NCBI RefSeq assembly: GCF_022606295.1
Contig: NZ_JAHHZS010000008.1
Span: 1 to 64,000 of the forward strand
DNA length: 64,000 nucleotides
Direction: 5' to 3'
Source of the DNA: Arthrobacter bambusae
GTDB lineage: Bacteria > Actinomycetota > Actinomycetes > Actinomycetales > Micrococcaceae
Within the stretch, counting starts at the first letter, position 1, and every line of letters starts with the position of its first letter. The notes beneath the pieces were generated by a model that was given only the letters and a program-made list of their open reading frames with translations, made no database searches and was not told where the DNA came from. The position numbers and the translations under genes are program-made. Positions 11,096 through 20,327 of this stretch are shown piece by piece.

Positions 11096-12169
11096 TTGCG
11101 AGAATTTACCGCACGCTTTGCCACCGCCGAGGAAATCGAACACTGGGACAAACACGTCACAGCCAACCCCAACGGCGGCAACCTCCTCCAATCCGAGGCC
11201 TTCGCGGACTTGAAGCAACACTTCGGCTGGAAGCCCCTGCATCTCGTCTACGAGACCGAGGACTACAGCAGCTACAACCTGGTCCTGGAGAAGTCGTTCC
11301 CGCTGCTCGGCAAGCTCTGGTACCTCATCAAGGGCCCCGATGTTGCCGGCGTCGAGGACATTCCAGGGATCATCAAAGCCAACCGCGAATTCGTGAAGCG
11401 GGACAAGCTCGGCGTCTTCGCAGTGAAAATCGAGCCGGACATCGTCCTCAGCAGCGAAGCCCGGGACGCGATCGAAGCCACCGGAGTGGTCAAGACCCCC
11501 AACCTGCAGCCGAACGACTCCACAGCCCTGCTGGACATCTCTCCCGAGGAGAACCAGCTACTGCGCAACCTGCATTCCCGCGGCCGCAACGCCGTCCGCC
11601 GGGCCATCCGCGAAGGGGTTGAAGTCCACACCATGGAACCCACGGAAGAGAACTTCCGCTCCATGTATGCGCTGATGACCAACACCGTCGAGGCGAAGTC
11701 CCAAGTGCGGGTCCGCGAATTCGGGTACTATCGCCAGTTCTGGACCAACTTCATCGAACGTGGCCAGGGCAGGCTCTTGTTTGTCTTTGAAAACGGTGTC
11801 CCCTCGGTCGGAGCCTTCGTCATCAACTATGGCCGGAAGGGCACCTACAAGGACGGCGGATCGCTGCAGAAGCGCGCGCAGTACGGCGATTCGCACCTGG
11901 TTCAGTGGACCGCCATCAACCAGGTCAAGGAACTGGGTTGCACGGAGTACGATTTCTGCGGCACTCCTCCCGCTGACCGGCTCAAAGACACTTCGCATCC
12001 GTTCCACGGGCTTGGCTTGTTCAAGACCAGCTTCAGCAAGGCCGTCACCGACTTTGTCGGCTGCTACGACCAAGTCATCAGCCCGCTGAAGTACAAGCTC
12101 TGGACCGCGGCCGGGGAGCGTATAGCGCGGCAGGTCTACACCCGCCGCACTGGTCAACAGTTCTACTAG
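11096..12169 (+). CDS. FemAB-family peptidoglycan interpeptide-bridge aminoacyltransferase
   Basis: About 357 residues, of the FemX/MurM/FemA type (GNAT-like double domain), which adds aminoacyl residues from aminoacyl-tRNA to the stem-peptide lysine of lipid II. Visible family features: GNLLQSEAFADLKQHFGW near the N-terminus, LLRNLHSRGRNAVRRAIREGV in the middle, and the C-terminal GCTEYDFCGTPP followed by GLGLFKTSF. Fitting for Micrococcaceae with A3alpha/A4alpha wall bridges. I prefer TTG 11096 (LREFTARF) because a GGA lies about 10 bases upstream, while TTG 11081 has no site; this is uncertain. The threonine/serine exporter follows 96 bases later, possibly cotranscribed. The amino acid it adds cannot be told from sequence. 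Confidence 0.85.
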   Translation: MREFTARFATAEEIEHWDKHVTANPNGGNLLQSEAFADLKQHFGWKPLHLVYETEDYSSYNLVLEKSFPLLGKLWYLIKGPDVAGVEDIPGIIKANREFVKRDKLGVFAVKIEPDIVLSSEARDAIEATGVVKTPNLQPNDSTALLDISPEENQLLRNLHSRGRNAVRRAIREGVEVHTMEPTEENFRSMYALMTNTVEAKSQVRVREFGYYRQFWTNFIERGQGRLLFVFENGVPSVGAFVINYGRKGTYKDGGSLQKRAQYGDSHLVQWTAINQVKELGCTEYDFCGTPPADRLKDTSHPFHGLGLFKTSFSKAVTDFVGCYDQVISPLKYKLWTAAGERIARQVYTRRTGQQFY

Positions 12170-12265
12170 GCCAGCAGTTCCACCAGGATCTCAACGCCAC
12201 CCCGGCTACCCGCATGTGCATGCCATCGTATTTGGAGGAACCACGCCCTTTGGAGGAACACCCGC

Positions 12266-13744
12266 TTGACTGACCGCCCCGACAACAGGCCCAACACCGA
12301 CGGCCTGCCCAAGACGCAGCCGCTGAAGCCATCCCAGGTGCGCCAGAATGTCAACGCAAAGCGCATGCTTCGCAGGCTCGTGCAGGGCGAGAACCCACCC
12401 ACCGCCCCTATGAGCATCGTCGATCGACTGGCAGGCAGTCCCTACGCCAACCCCATCATCCATGTGGGCGGCGTTGACGCTTCGGCCCGCAAGACCATCG
12501 ACTTCGCGCTGCACATGGCAGAATCCATGTTTCGGTACGGAGCCGGGGCCCTCGAAGTCGAGACCAGCATCATCGCAGTCACGGCCGCGCTCGGGTTGAA
12601 GAACATCGAAGTGGACATCACCAACCAGTCAGTCCAGATCAACTACGCACCCAAGGAGCAGACCCCTCTGACCCTGCTCCGCGTCGTTCGTTCCTGGACC
12701 AACAACTACGCAGGTTTGGCCCAGGTGCACCAACTCGTCACGGACATCGTGGCCGGCGGGGTGGGCAGGGCCGAGGCCGTGCGGCGGCTGGATGACATCA
12801 TCCGCAGCAGCAAGCCCTTCCCGCGGTGGATGGTCACCATGGCATTCGGCGTCTTCGCCGCTGTCTTCGTCGGGGTCCTCGGCGGGGGACTGGGAGCGTC
12901 CGCCCTGGCTTTCGTCTCCAACATGCTCGTCAACCTCGTGGCCCGCCAATTGGGCAAGTGGCGCACGCCTGACTTCTTCGTGACAGCCGCTGGCTCCTTC
13001 CTGGTCACGTTCATCGCGCTCATGCTCCACTGGGCCGGGGCGGACATCCCGCCGTCGATCGTCGTGGCAGGTGGCATCCTCTTGCTGTTGCCAACGGGCC
13101 GGCTCGTCTCCTCGGTGCAAGATGCCATCAACGGATTCCCCGTGACTGCGGCCGGACGTTTCCTGTCCACCATCCTGACCTTCGGCGCGATCGTTGCGGG
13201 GATCGCCGTCGCAGTGGTTGTGGGTGACCTCATCGGCAGCGTCGCGATCGACGTCACGCAAACATTCCCCGAAGCGTATCCATTGTGGGGCCAGGCCATC
13301 CTGATCGCCATCGGGGTGATTGCCATCGGCATCACCGAACAGACCCTCCTCAAGCTTCTGCTCCCGACGGCGGCAGTGGGCTTGGTGGGTTACTTCGTCT
13401 TGTGGGGGGCTTCAAACCTCGGCTTTGGAGACCGGCTCTCGCCGGCGATTTCCGCCGTCGTCATCGGTCTGCTCGCCCGCATGGTCGCCCTCAGGCTGGG
13501 GGCCCCGCAGTTGGTGGTGGCCGTCCCGGCCGCCCTCATCTTGCTCCCCGGCCTGAAGATATTCCGTTCCATGTATGTGTTGACCGTGCAGGAAGCGGAC
13601 GTCTTGCTCGGTTCGGGCGGCATGCTCAACGCCGGGGCAATCGTGCTGGGCGTGGCCGCGGGAATTGTCCTGGGCGACAACCTTGCCCGTCCGCTGACAA
13701 AGGGCCTTGCCAGCAACGAGCGACGCCGCGTCCGCAGGCGCTAA
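12266..13744 (+). CDS. thrE: Threonine/serine exporter (ThrE family)
   Basis: 492 residues, homologous to Corynebacterium ThrE, which exports L-threonine and L-serine. An N-terminal cytosolic domain (about residues 40-185) has ALEVETSIIAVTAALGL and LVTDIVAGG; the ThrE membrane region follows with about ten helices, starting WMVTMAFGVFAAVFVGVLGGG and ending in ILLPGLKIFRSMYVLTVQEAD. TTG 12266 is set by GGAGGA at 12252-12257. The same TTGGAGGAAC also occurs 20 bases earlier, giving a doubled ribosome-binding motif (see findings). Export of serine would complement the serine-forming and serine-degrading enzymes nearby, but that link is inference. Confidence 0.88.
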   Translation: MTDRPDNRPNTDGLPKTQPLKPSQVRQNVNAKRMLRRLVQGENPPTAPMSIVDRLAGSPYANPIIHVGGVDASARKTIDFALHMAESMFRYGAGALEVETSIIAVTAALGLKNIEVDITNQSVQINYAPKEQTPLTLLRVVRSWTNNYAGLAQVHQLVTDIVAGGVGRAEAVRRLDDIIRSSKPFPRWMVTMAFGVFAAVFVGVLGGGLGASALAFVSNMLVNLVARQLGKWRTPDFFVTAAGSFLVTFIALMLHWAGADIPPSIVVAGGILLLLPTGRLVSSVQDAINGFPVTAAGRFLSTILTFGAIVAGIAVAVVVGDLIGSVAIDVTQTFPEAYPLWGQAILIAIGVIAIGITEQTLLKLLLPTAAVGLVGYFVLWGASNLGFGDRLSPAISAVVIGLLARMVALRLGAPQLVVAVPAALILLPGLKIFRSMYVLTVQEADVLLGSGGMLNAGAIVLGVAAGIVLGDNLARPLTKGLASNERRRVRRR

Positions 13745-13752
13745 GCTGCGCC

Positions 13753-14592
13753 CTAGATCTGCCCGATCGGGAGTTTCTTCTCTGCCTGGAAATCGTCCTC
13801 GACGCGCCCCTGGGCCCAGTATCCAGAGAGCGATACCTGGGAACGCTCGAGCCCACGCTGCTTGAAGAAGATGTCCCGCAGTCCCTTCATGTAACCGCGT
13901 TCACCATGCGCAAACACGTCGACGCGGCCGGGCAGCCACTCCGCTTCGCCCAAGGCATCAAGCAGGATCGAGCTGGATCCGGCCGGGACTCCGGAGCGAA
14001 GGAGCCAACGCAGCTCCACGCCGTCGGGGGCCGCTATGGCAAGGATGTCGGCGTCGCTATCGACTTCGAGGAAAGCCAGGCCCTTGGCGTCGGCCGGCAG
14101 GGATTCGATTGCTGCGGCGATCGCCGGGAGCGCGGCGTCGTCGCCCGCGAAAAGGTACCAGTCGGCGTCGGGTGCCGGGTTGTAGGCGCCGCCGGGTCCT
14201 GTGAAAACAAGCGTGTCGCCCGGCTGGGCCGCCAGGGCCCACGGACCCGCAAGGCCCTCGTCGCCGTGGACCACAAAATCAATGGCCAATTCCTGCGCGG
14301 CCTGGTCCACCCAGCGGACGGTGTAGGTGCGGGTGTAAGGCCACTGTTCGCGCGGCATGGTCTCGCGGATGGCCCAGAGATCCAGAGGCAGCTCGTAGTC
14401 GACGCCGGGCTGCGGGAAGACGATCTTCACATACCGGTCCACGAAGCCGTTGTTCGCGTAGCCGGCAAAACCGGGTCCACCCGCAATGATGCGCACCATG
14501 TGGGGCGAAAGCTGTTCCGTGCGCAGGACAGTCAGGTTCACTTGGGGGCGGGTATTCCGGGATGCAGACGACGTCGCAGGCAAAGATGTCAT
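13753..14592 (-). CDS. Siderophore-interacting protein (FAD/NAD(P)H ferric reductase)
   Basis: 279 residues of the ViuB/YqjH-like siderophore-interacting family, which reduces ferric siderophores in the cytosol to free iron. The FAD-binding N-terminal domain contains RTYTVRW (residues about 85-91, the conserved RxYTxR motif) and the later HGDEGLAGPWA; the C-terminal NAD(P)H domain has WYLFAGDDAALPAI and the end VSLSGYWAQGRVEDDF, as is typical. The start ATG 14592 directly abuts an iron box at 14593-14611, so the transcript is probably leaderless and repressed when iron is plentiful. It converges on thrE with 8 bases between stops. Confidence 0.92.
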   Translation of the reverse strand: MTSLPATSSASRNTRPQVNLTVLRTEQLSPHMVRIIAGGPGFAGYANNGFVDRYVKIVFPQPGVDYELPLDLWAIRETMPREQWPYTRTYTVRWVDQAAQELAIDFVVHGDEGLAGPWALAAQPGDTLVFTGPGGAYNPAPDADWYLFAGDDAALPAIAAAIESLPADAKGLAFLEVDSDADILAIAAPDGVELRWLLRSGVPAGSSSILLDALGEAEWLPGRVDVFAHGERGYMKGLRDIFFKQRGLERSQVSLSGYWAQGRVEDDFQAEKKLPIGQI

Positions 14593-14611
14593 GTAGGCAA
14601 GCCTAAGCTAA
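14593..14611 (-). promoter_or_regulatory. DtxR/IdeR-type iron box
   Basis: On the minus strand the sequence is TTAGCTTAGGCTTGCCTAC, agreeing with the DtxR/IdeR/DmdR consensus TTAGGTTAGGCTAACCTAA at 15 of 19 positions. It lies between ung and the siderophore-interacting gene and overlaps the ung stop codon (14608-14610). A DtxR-family protein is encoded at 34575-35270. Binding there would block the siderophore gene promoter without affecting ung. Confidence 0.85.
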
Positions 14612-15453
14612 GGCAGTGGTGGAAGTTCCCAGATGACGGGATCCGCGCCTTGCCTGCGGAGCAGCTCGTTGGCCCGGCTGAACGGGCGCGAACCGAAGAA
14701 GCCCCGCGACGCGGAGAGCGGGCTGGGGTGCGCGGAGGAGATCACGGGGGCGCCTTCAAGGAGGGGCTGGACGGCTTCAGCGTCCTTGCCCCACAGGATC
14801 GCGACCAGCGGACTCTGCAGCCCGGCAGCATTGGTGCGGCGGGCGACGGCGGTGACCGCCGCCGTCGTGATGGCCTCCCAGCCTTTGCCCCGGTGCGAGC
14901 CGGCCGCACCGGCAGCGACGCTCAGCACCCTGTTCAGGAGAAGTACCCCTTGGTCCGTCCAGGCCGAAAGATCTCCGTGCACCCGCTGCGGGAGCCCGAG
15001 GTCGGACTCCATCTCCCGGTAGATGTTCGAAAGGCTGCGGGGGATGGGCCGGGTTTGTCCGGAAACCGCGAAAGCGAGCCCGACGGCGTGTCCCGGCGTC
15101 GGGTAGGGGTCCTGGCCGAGGATCAGCACTTTGACGTCGGCCAGTGGCTGCCGGAATGCGCGAAGGATGTTCGACGCGGCAGGCAGTACCTGGGTTCCGC
15201 GGCTGGCCTCGCCCGCCACGAAGGCCAGCGCCGAGCGCAACTCGTCCTCGACGCCGGAGAGCGCGTCGGCCCAGTCCGGCGCCATCAGGTCCTCCAAGGC
15301 CATCCCCGGGAGTGCTTCGAACCCGGCGGAGCGGTCCTCGGATTCAAGCTCAAATAACGCTTCTTCGCCTGCCACCCAGCCATTCTCCCTGTCGTGGGGC
15401 ATCTGGGGAAAGCGGGCCCTCGGGAGTTCCTCCCGCGGCGGGGCAAATGACAT
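14608..15453 (-). CDS. ung: Uracil-DNA glycosylase (family 1)
   Basis: Removes uracil from DNA to begin base-excision repair. The catalytic water-activating loop [17 protein letters not shown] and the minor-groove loop [18 protein letters not shown] are intact, with LLLNRVLSV between them. The core begins near [11 protein letters not shown]; some 50 residues in front (with [13 protein letters not shown]) are longer than in the usual 225-residue enzyme. They may be a real N-terminal extension (start ATG 15453, 281 residues) or untranslated, with ATG 15303 as the true start. The DUF3263 gene is divergent. The stop codon lies within the iron box of the next gene. Confidence 0.93.
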   Translation of the reverse strand: MSFAPPREELPRARFPQMPHDRENGWVAGEEALFELESEDRSAGFEALPGMALEDLMAPDWADALSGVEDELRSALAFVAGEASRGTQVLPAASNILRAFRQPLADVKVLILGQDPYPTPGHAVGLAFAVSGQTRPIPRSLSNIYREMESDLGLPQRVHGDLSAWTDQGVLLLNRVLSVAAGAAGSHRGKGWEAITTAAVTAVARRTNAAGLQSPLVAILWGKDAEAVQPLLEGAPVISSAHPSPLSASRGFFGSRPFSRANELLRRQGADPVIWELPPLP

Positions 15454-15519
15454 CCGTGTTATTCGCCCGGTATCATGGGTGGGGGACATTTTTCAGTCAA
15501 TGCGTCGAAGGAGTGTGTC

Positions 15520-15855
15520 GTGGCAGAACCCGCACGGGAACCCATGGCGTCCGAAGCAACTGGATTGGTGCTCGAAGACCTGTCCGCCGGACTCCGCAGC
15601 GATTCGCCGCTCGGCGAGCGTGAACAGCAGATGCTCGCCCTGGAGAGGCAGTGGTGGAAGTACGCCGGGGCCAAGGAACAGGCCGTCCGGGAACTCTTCG
15701 ATCTGTCCGCGACCCACTATTACCAGCTCCTCAACGCCCTCATCGACACCGAGGAAGCACTGGCGCACGATCCCATGCTGGTCAAGAGATTGCGTAGACT
15801 ACGTATGTCACGTCAGAGGGCCCGCACAGCGCGCCGTCTCGGTTCCGACGCATAA
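15520..15855 (+). CDS. DUF3263 domain protein
   Basis: 111-residue protein of the actinobacterial DUF3263 family. The domain is visible as REQQMLALERQWWKYAGAKE followed by AVRELFDLSATHYYQLLNAL and a basic end, LRRLRMSRQRARTARRL. The WWKYAGAKEQAV-x-LF-S-T-YYQ stretch resembles a sigma-like helix-turn-helix, and the basic tail may touch nucleic acid, so a regulatory role is possible but not shown. GTG 15520 has GAAGGAG six bases upstream; the longer frame from ATG 15475 does not. The LytR_C membrane protein follows 49 bases later, an arrangement conserved in actinobacteria. Confidence 0.85.
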   Translation: MAEPAREPMASEATGLVLEDLSAGLRSDSPLGEREQQMLALERQWWKYAGAKEQAVRELFDLSATHYYQLLNALIDTEEALAHDPMLVKRLRRLRMSRQRARTARRLGSDA

Positions 15856-15904
15856 AGCATCCGCTGATACCCCAGCAAGCAAGCAGCAAGGACAAGGCTT
15901 CACC

Positions 15905-16528
15905 ATGACCAAATTTGCCCGGGATGAATTCGACCGTGTCCCGCAGAGCTCATCGCGCCAAGGTGTCCACAGGCTCGTCGCGTCCGCTTCCCGCGCAGCC
16001 TTGTGGCCGGTGCTGCTCCTGGGCGGCATTGCGCTGGCTGTCGGCCTCGTGGCGTTCCTCGTCCTTCCGAAGCTGGGATTCACCTCATCGACGACGCCGC
16101 AAGCCGTCGCCACGGCGGGCGCCTCGAAGCCAAGTGCCGCGGCGTCGCCCTCTGCGAGCAGCATGCCGTCTCCAAGTAGCTCTGTGCAGGCATCCGGGCA
16201 ACCAAGCCCGAGCGATACTCCCTCCAGCACGCCGACCCCCACCACGGCGCCCTTGGACAAGACCGCGGTAGTCGCGGTCTACAACGGCACCACCACCGGT
16301 GGACTGGCTGCCCGTGTGGCCGGCATGGTGCAAGGCGGGGGATGGCCGTTGTCCACCGTCGCCAACTGGGGCGGCATGCCCCAGCAGACGTCGTCGGTCT
16401 TCTACAAAGGCGCGGCCCAGAAGGGCAACGCCGAAGCGCTCGGCAAATTGCTGGGTATCTCCAACCTGGTGGACAGCGCCGAGTTCCAGCAGCCCGTAGT
16501 TGTCATTCTGGGCCCCGGTTACAAGTAG
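15905..16528 (+). CDS. Membrane-anchored LytR_C domain protein
   Basis: 207 residues. A short cytosolic head is followed by one TM helix (ALWPVLLLGGIALAVGLVAF, about residues 37-56), then an outside linker rich in Ser, Pro and Thr (about 65-120) typical of wall-spanning segments, and a C-terminal LytR_C domain from VVAVYNGTTTGGLAARVAG to VVVILGPGYK. LytR_C domains occur at the end of LytR-CpsA-Psr ligases but here no catalytic LCP domain is present. It may bind wall polymers or partner an LCP enzyme. ATG 15905 follows AAGGA at about 15888. Likely cotranscribed with the DUF3263 gene. Confidence 0.85.
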   Translation: MTKFARDEFDRVPQSSSRQGVHRLVASASRAALWPVLLLGGIALAVGLVAFLVLPKLGFTSSTTPQAVATAGASKPSAAASPSASSMPSPSSSVQASGQPSPSDTPSSTPTPTTAPLDKTAVVAVYNGTTTGGLAARVAGMVQGGGWPLSTVANWGGMPQQTSSVFYKGAAQKGNAEALGKLLGISNLVDSAEFQQPVVVILGPGYK

Positions 16529-16667
16529 GAACTCGGTTACGCCTCAATAACATTGCGGCTACCCGCACCCAAGGTTGCGCTACGGCAACGTGACTGTGGT
16601 TACAGTAGTTGTGAGCTGGCCCGGAGATCCCGGAAGCCGGCCACAGCTAGTTGAAAGTGTGGGGATC

Positions 16668-16871
16668 ATGGCTTTGGGAACCGTCAAATGGTTCAATGCC
16701 GAAAAGGGCTACGGATTCATCACCGTGGATGAATCCGGTGACGATATCTTTGTGCATTGGTCCGCCATCCAGATGGATGGCTTCCGTGCGCTCGAAGAAG
16801 GACAAAGGGTCGACTTCGAATTGGGCGAGGGCCAGAAGGGCCCCCAGGCAGAAAGCGTGCGGCTTATCTAG
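16668..16871 (+). CDS. Cold-shock protein (CspA family)
   Basis: 67-residue single CSD protein that binds single-stranded RNA and DNA. RNP1 is KGYGFITV and RNP2 is DIFVHWSAI. The region 16529-16667 upstream includes a possible -10 (TACAGT near 16601) and a leader of about 60 bases, as is usual for cold-shock mRNAs. The next gene may begin at a GTG overlapping the stop codon here (TAGTG at 16869-16873), but a later start is more likely. Confidence 0.93.
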   Translation: MALGTVKWFNAEKGYGFITVDESGDDIFVHWSAIQMDGFRALEEGQRVDFELGEGQKGPQAESVRLI

Positions 16872-16909
16872 TGGGTGTTGCGGCAACAGGGCTGTCCCTG
16901 CCTCTTGGG

Positions 16910-18232
16910 GTGCGCCGGTCCCGGGTATCGTTGGCAGCACCTCTCCTTGCAGGTTTTGCAGCCTTGGCCGTTGGACTGGCCGGGTGTTCCGCCCCCGTTG
17001 GCAACGCCAGGCTCAGCTCCGTCACTCCGAGCGGCGACGGCGTCCTGCGCGTCGGCGTGATTCTGGACAATACGGGTAGTTCCGCCTTCCTCAACGAGTC
17101 CGAGCTGGCAGCGGCCAAATTGGCCGTCAAGCAGATCAACGACTCCGGCGGCTACAAGAACCGCCCGGTCGAGTTGCTCCCGGAATCCGCGGCCGGCGAA
17201 GGCATCAGCGCCAGCCAAGGGGCCAGCGCGGCGGCCTTCACGGCCGATACAGCCACGCAAGCCAAGGCTTTGCTTTCGGCCCACGCCGACGTCGTTGTGG
17301 GGCCGACGGATTCGAGCCATGCACCCGCCGCCATCGATGTGCTGGCTCCTGCCCGGATTCCGCTCATCTCGCCGGCCAACACGGCGTCGGGGCTGAGCAG
17401 CTACAAGAACGGCGGTTTCTACTTCCGCACCTCGGCCGCTGATGCCGCACAGGGGAGCGTCTTGGCGAAGCTTGCCCACGACGGCGGCGCCAAGAGGATT
17501 TCCGTCCTCCACGAATCCGGGGACTACGGCACTCGTGTTTCCGGAGCGGTCATGGACGCTGCCCGCAGCCTCGGAATGGAGGCAGTGACCAACACGGAAT
17601 TCGCGGCCGGCAAAGCAGCTCCCGCCGCGGCGGGCATCAAGTCCGGCACTCCTGACGCCGTCGTCGTGGTTGCCCGTGATGGCGCCCAAGGCGCCCTGGC
17701 CGAGCTCTTGAACGCGGGGTTGAGCGGCAAGAACCTGATCTTGAGCGACGGTGCCATCCGCCAATACGGAACCGCGCTGGGAGCCGGTGGCCTCGACGGC
17801 GCGCGGGGAATTCTTCCAGGCGTCTTCCCGAGTGCGGAGTTCCAGGCGGACCTGACCGGCATCGACCCCAAACTCAAGGACACAACGTACGCGGCCGAAA
17901 CGTACGACGCCGTCACCCTCGCGGCGCTCGCGGCCGCGGCGGCGGGCGACGACGCCGGCGGTTCGATCGCAGCCTGGCTCACCACCGTGTCCGGCGGGAC
18001 ACGTCCGACGTCGGGTGATGCGGCAACGAAGGAACGCACGTCCTGTACGTCATACAAGGACTGCCTCGAGGTGCTGAAGGGGGCCAAGCTTCCGGATTAC
18101 GACGGCGAGTCCGGCACCATCGGGTTCGACGCCAATGGCGACGTTACATCGTCCAATTACATGGTCTTCACCTACGGTGCAGACAACACTGCGCGGGTGA
18201 GTGGCAAGGAGACCGCCTCGCGGACTCCGTGA
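16910..18232 (+). CDS. Orphan substrate-binding lipoprotein (Leu/Ile/Val-BP type)
   Basis: 440 residues as called, of the Peripla_BP_6 type used by branched-chain amino-acid and similar ABC importers. Start GTG 16910 gives a short basic n-region (RRSRVSL), a hydrophobic core and the lipobox AVGLAGC, so the protein would be lipid-anchored outside. The mature part has LRVGVILDNTGSSAFLNES, GVRVVVGPTDSSHAPAA-like middle (VVGPTDSSHAPAAIDVL) and a C-terminal YAAETYDAVTLAAL. An alternative GTG at 16871 overlaps the cold-shock stop. No permease or ATPase gene is next to it, so it may be a receptor shared with a distant transporter or act in sensing. Confidence 0.82.
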   Translation: MRRSRVSLAAPLLAGFAALAVGLAGCSAPVGNARLSSVTPSGDGVLRVGVILDNTGSSAFLNESELAAAKLAVKQINDSGGYKNRPVELLPESAAGEGISASQGASAAAFTADTATQAKALLSAHADVVVGPTDSSHAPAAIDVLAPARIPLISPANTASGLSSYKNGGFYFRTSAADAAQGSVLAKLAHDGGAKRISVLHESGDYGTRVSGAVMDAARSLGMEAVTNTEFAAGKAAPAAAGIKSGTPDAVVVVARDGAQGALAELLNAGLSGKNLILSDGAIRQYGTALGAGGLDGARGILPGVFPSAEFQADLTGIDPKLKDTTYAAETYDAVTLAALAAAAAGDDAGGSIAAWLTTVSGGTRPTSGDAATKERTSCTSYKDCLEVLKGAKLPDYDGESGTIGFDANGDVTSSNYMVFTYGADNTARVSGKETASRTP

Positions 18233-18290
18233 TCGGCTTGTGCCCGTAGCGAATTCCCCTGGCGTGGCGAGCAGTTTCCCTCGCTTGCTG

Positions 18291-18351
18291 CTTGCACTCT
18301 CCTCGGGTGAGTGCTAATTATTGATTAGCACTCTCAAGCACTGACTGCTAA
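18291..18351 (+). promoter_or_regulatory. Two consecutive CIRCE elements (HrcA operators)
   Basis: CIRCE is TTAGCACTC-N9-GAGTGCTAA. Box 2 at 18325-18351 is TTAGCACTC, nine bases, GACTGCTAA (one mismatch). Box 1 at 18291-18317 is CTTGCACTC, nine bases, GAGTGCTAA (two mismatches). They are seven bases apart. Their good half-sites also form an everted palindrome, GAGTGCTAA at 18309 and TTAGCACTC at 18325. The groEL start is about 180 bases downstream. HrcA repression lifted by heat is the known role of such boxes. Confidence 0.92.
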
Positions 18352-18487
18352 TTCTTCACGGCTCCGGCCGTCTGGAAACACTGGCGGTGTTTGGGGGAAC
18401 AAAGAAAACCTTGCTGGGGTGAGATCCCGAGCGCGCGGCGTACAGAGGCCGAACGCGAAGGATCGTCCGTCGCGGGCACCGCAGTGA

Positions 18488-20158
<1,671 letters not shown>

Positions 20159-20189
20159 GCCCCCGCTGTAGCTCACCAGCCACACGCAC

Positions 20190-20231
20190 GACGACGGTTC
20201 CCGCCTCAGGTGGGGGCCGTCGTCGCCGTTT
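20190..20231 (+). terminator. Terminator after groEL
   Basis: GACGACGG (20190-20197) pairs with CCGTCGTC (20217-20224), and inside CCCGCCT pairs with AGGTGGG, giving a long GC-rich stem with a two-base bulge on each side. It is followed by GCCGTTTAA, only a short T-run, as is common in high-GC genomes. Confidence 0.8.
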
Positions 20232-20327
20232 AACCACCACGCCCGCTCACGCATGTCGGGTTTTGGCGGAACGCCCCCTCACCTTTGCGGTCCGGGAGTG
20301 TCGGGGTGGTCTGGCAGGATGGAAAGC

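Noticed and set aside
13285..15357. 690-codon plus-strand frame over thrE, the siderophore gene and ung
   Set aside because: It spans three confident genes in other frames or strands.
16871..16909. GTG 16871 as start of the substrate-binding lipoprotein
   Set aside because: It gives a 38-residue signal with an extra apolar part before the basic region; GTG 16910 gives a normal lipoprotein signal. Kept as an alternative only.
18309..18333. GAGTGCTAA...TTAGCACTC read as one CIRCE with seven-base spacer
   Set aside because: The order of half-sites is everted and the spacing is wrong; the two correctly ordered boxes with nine-base spacers explain it.
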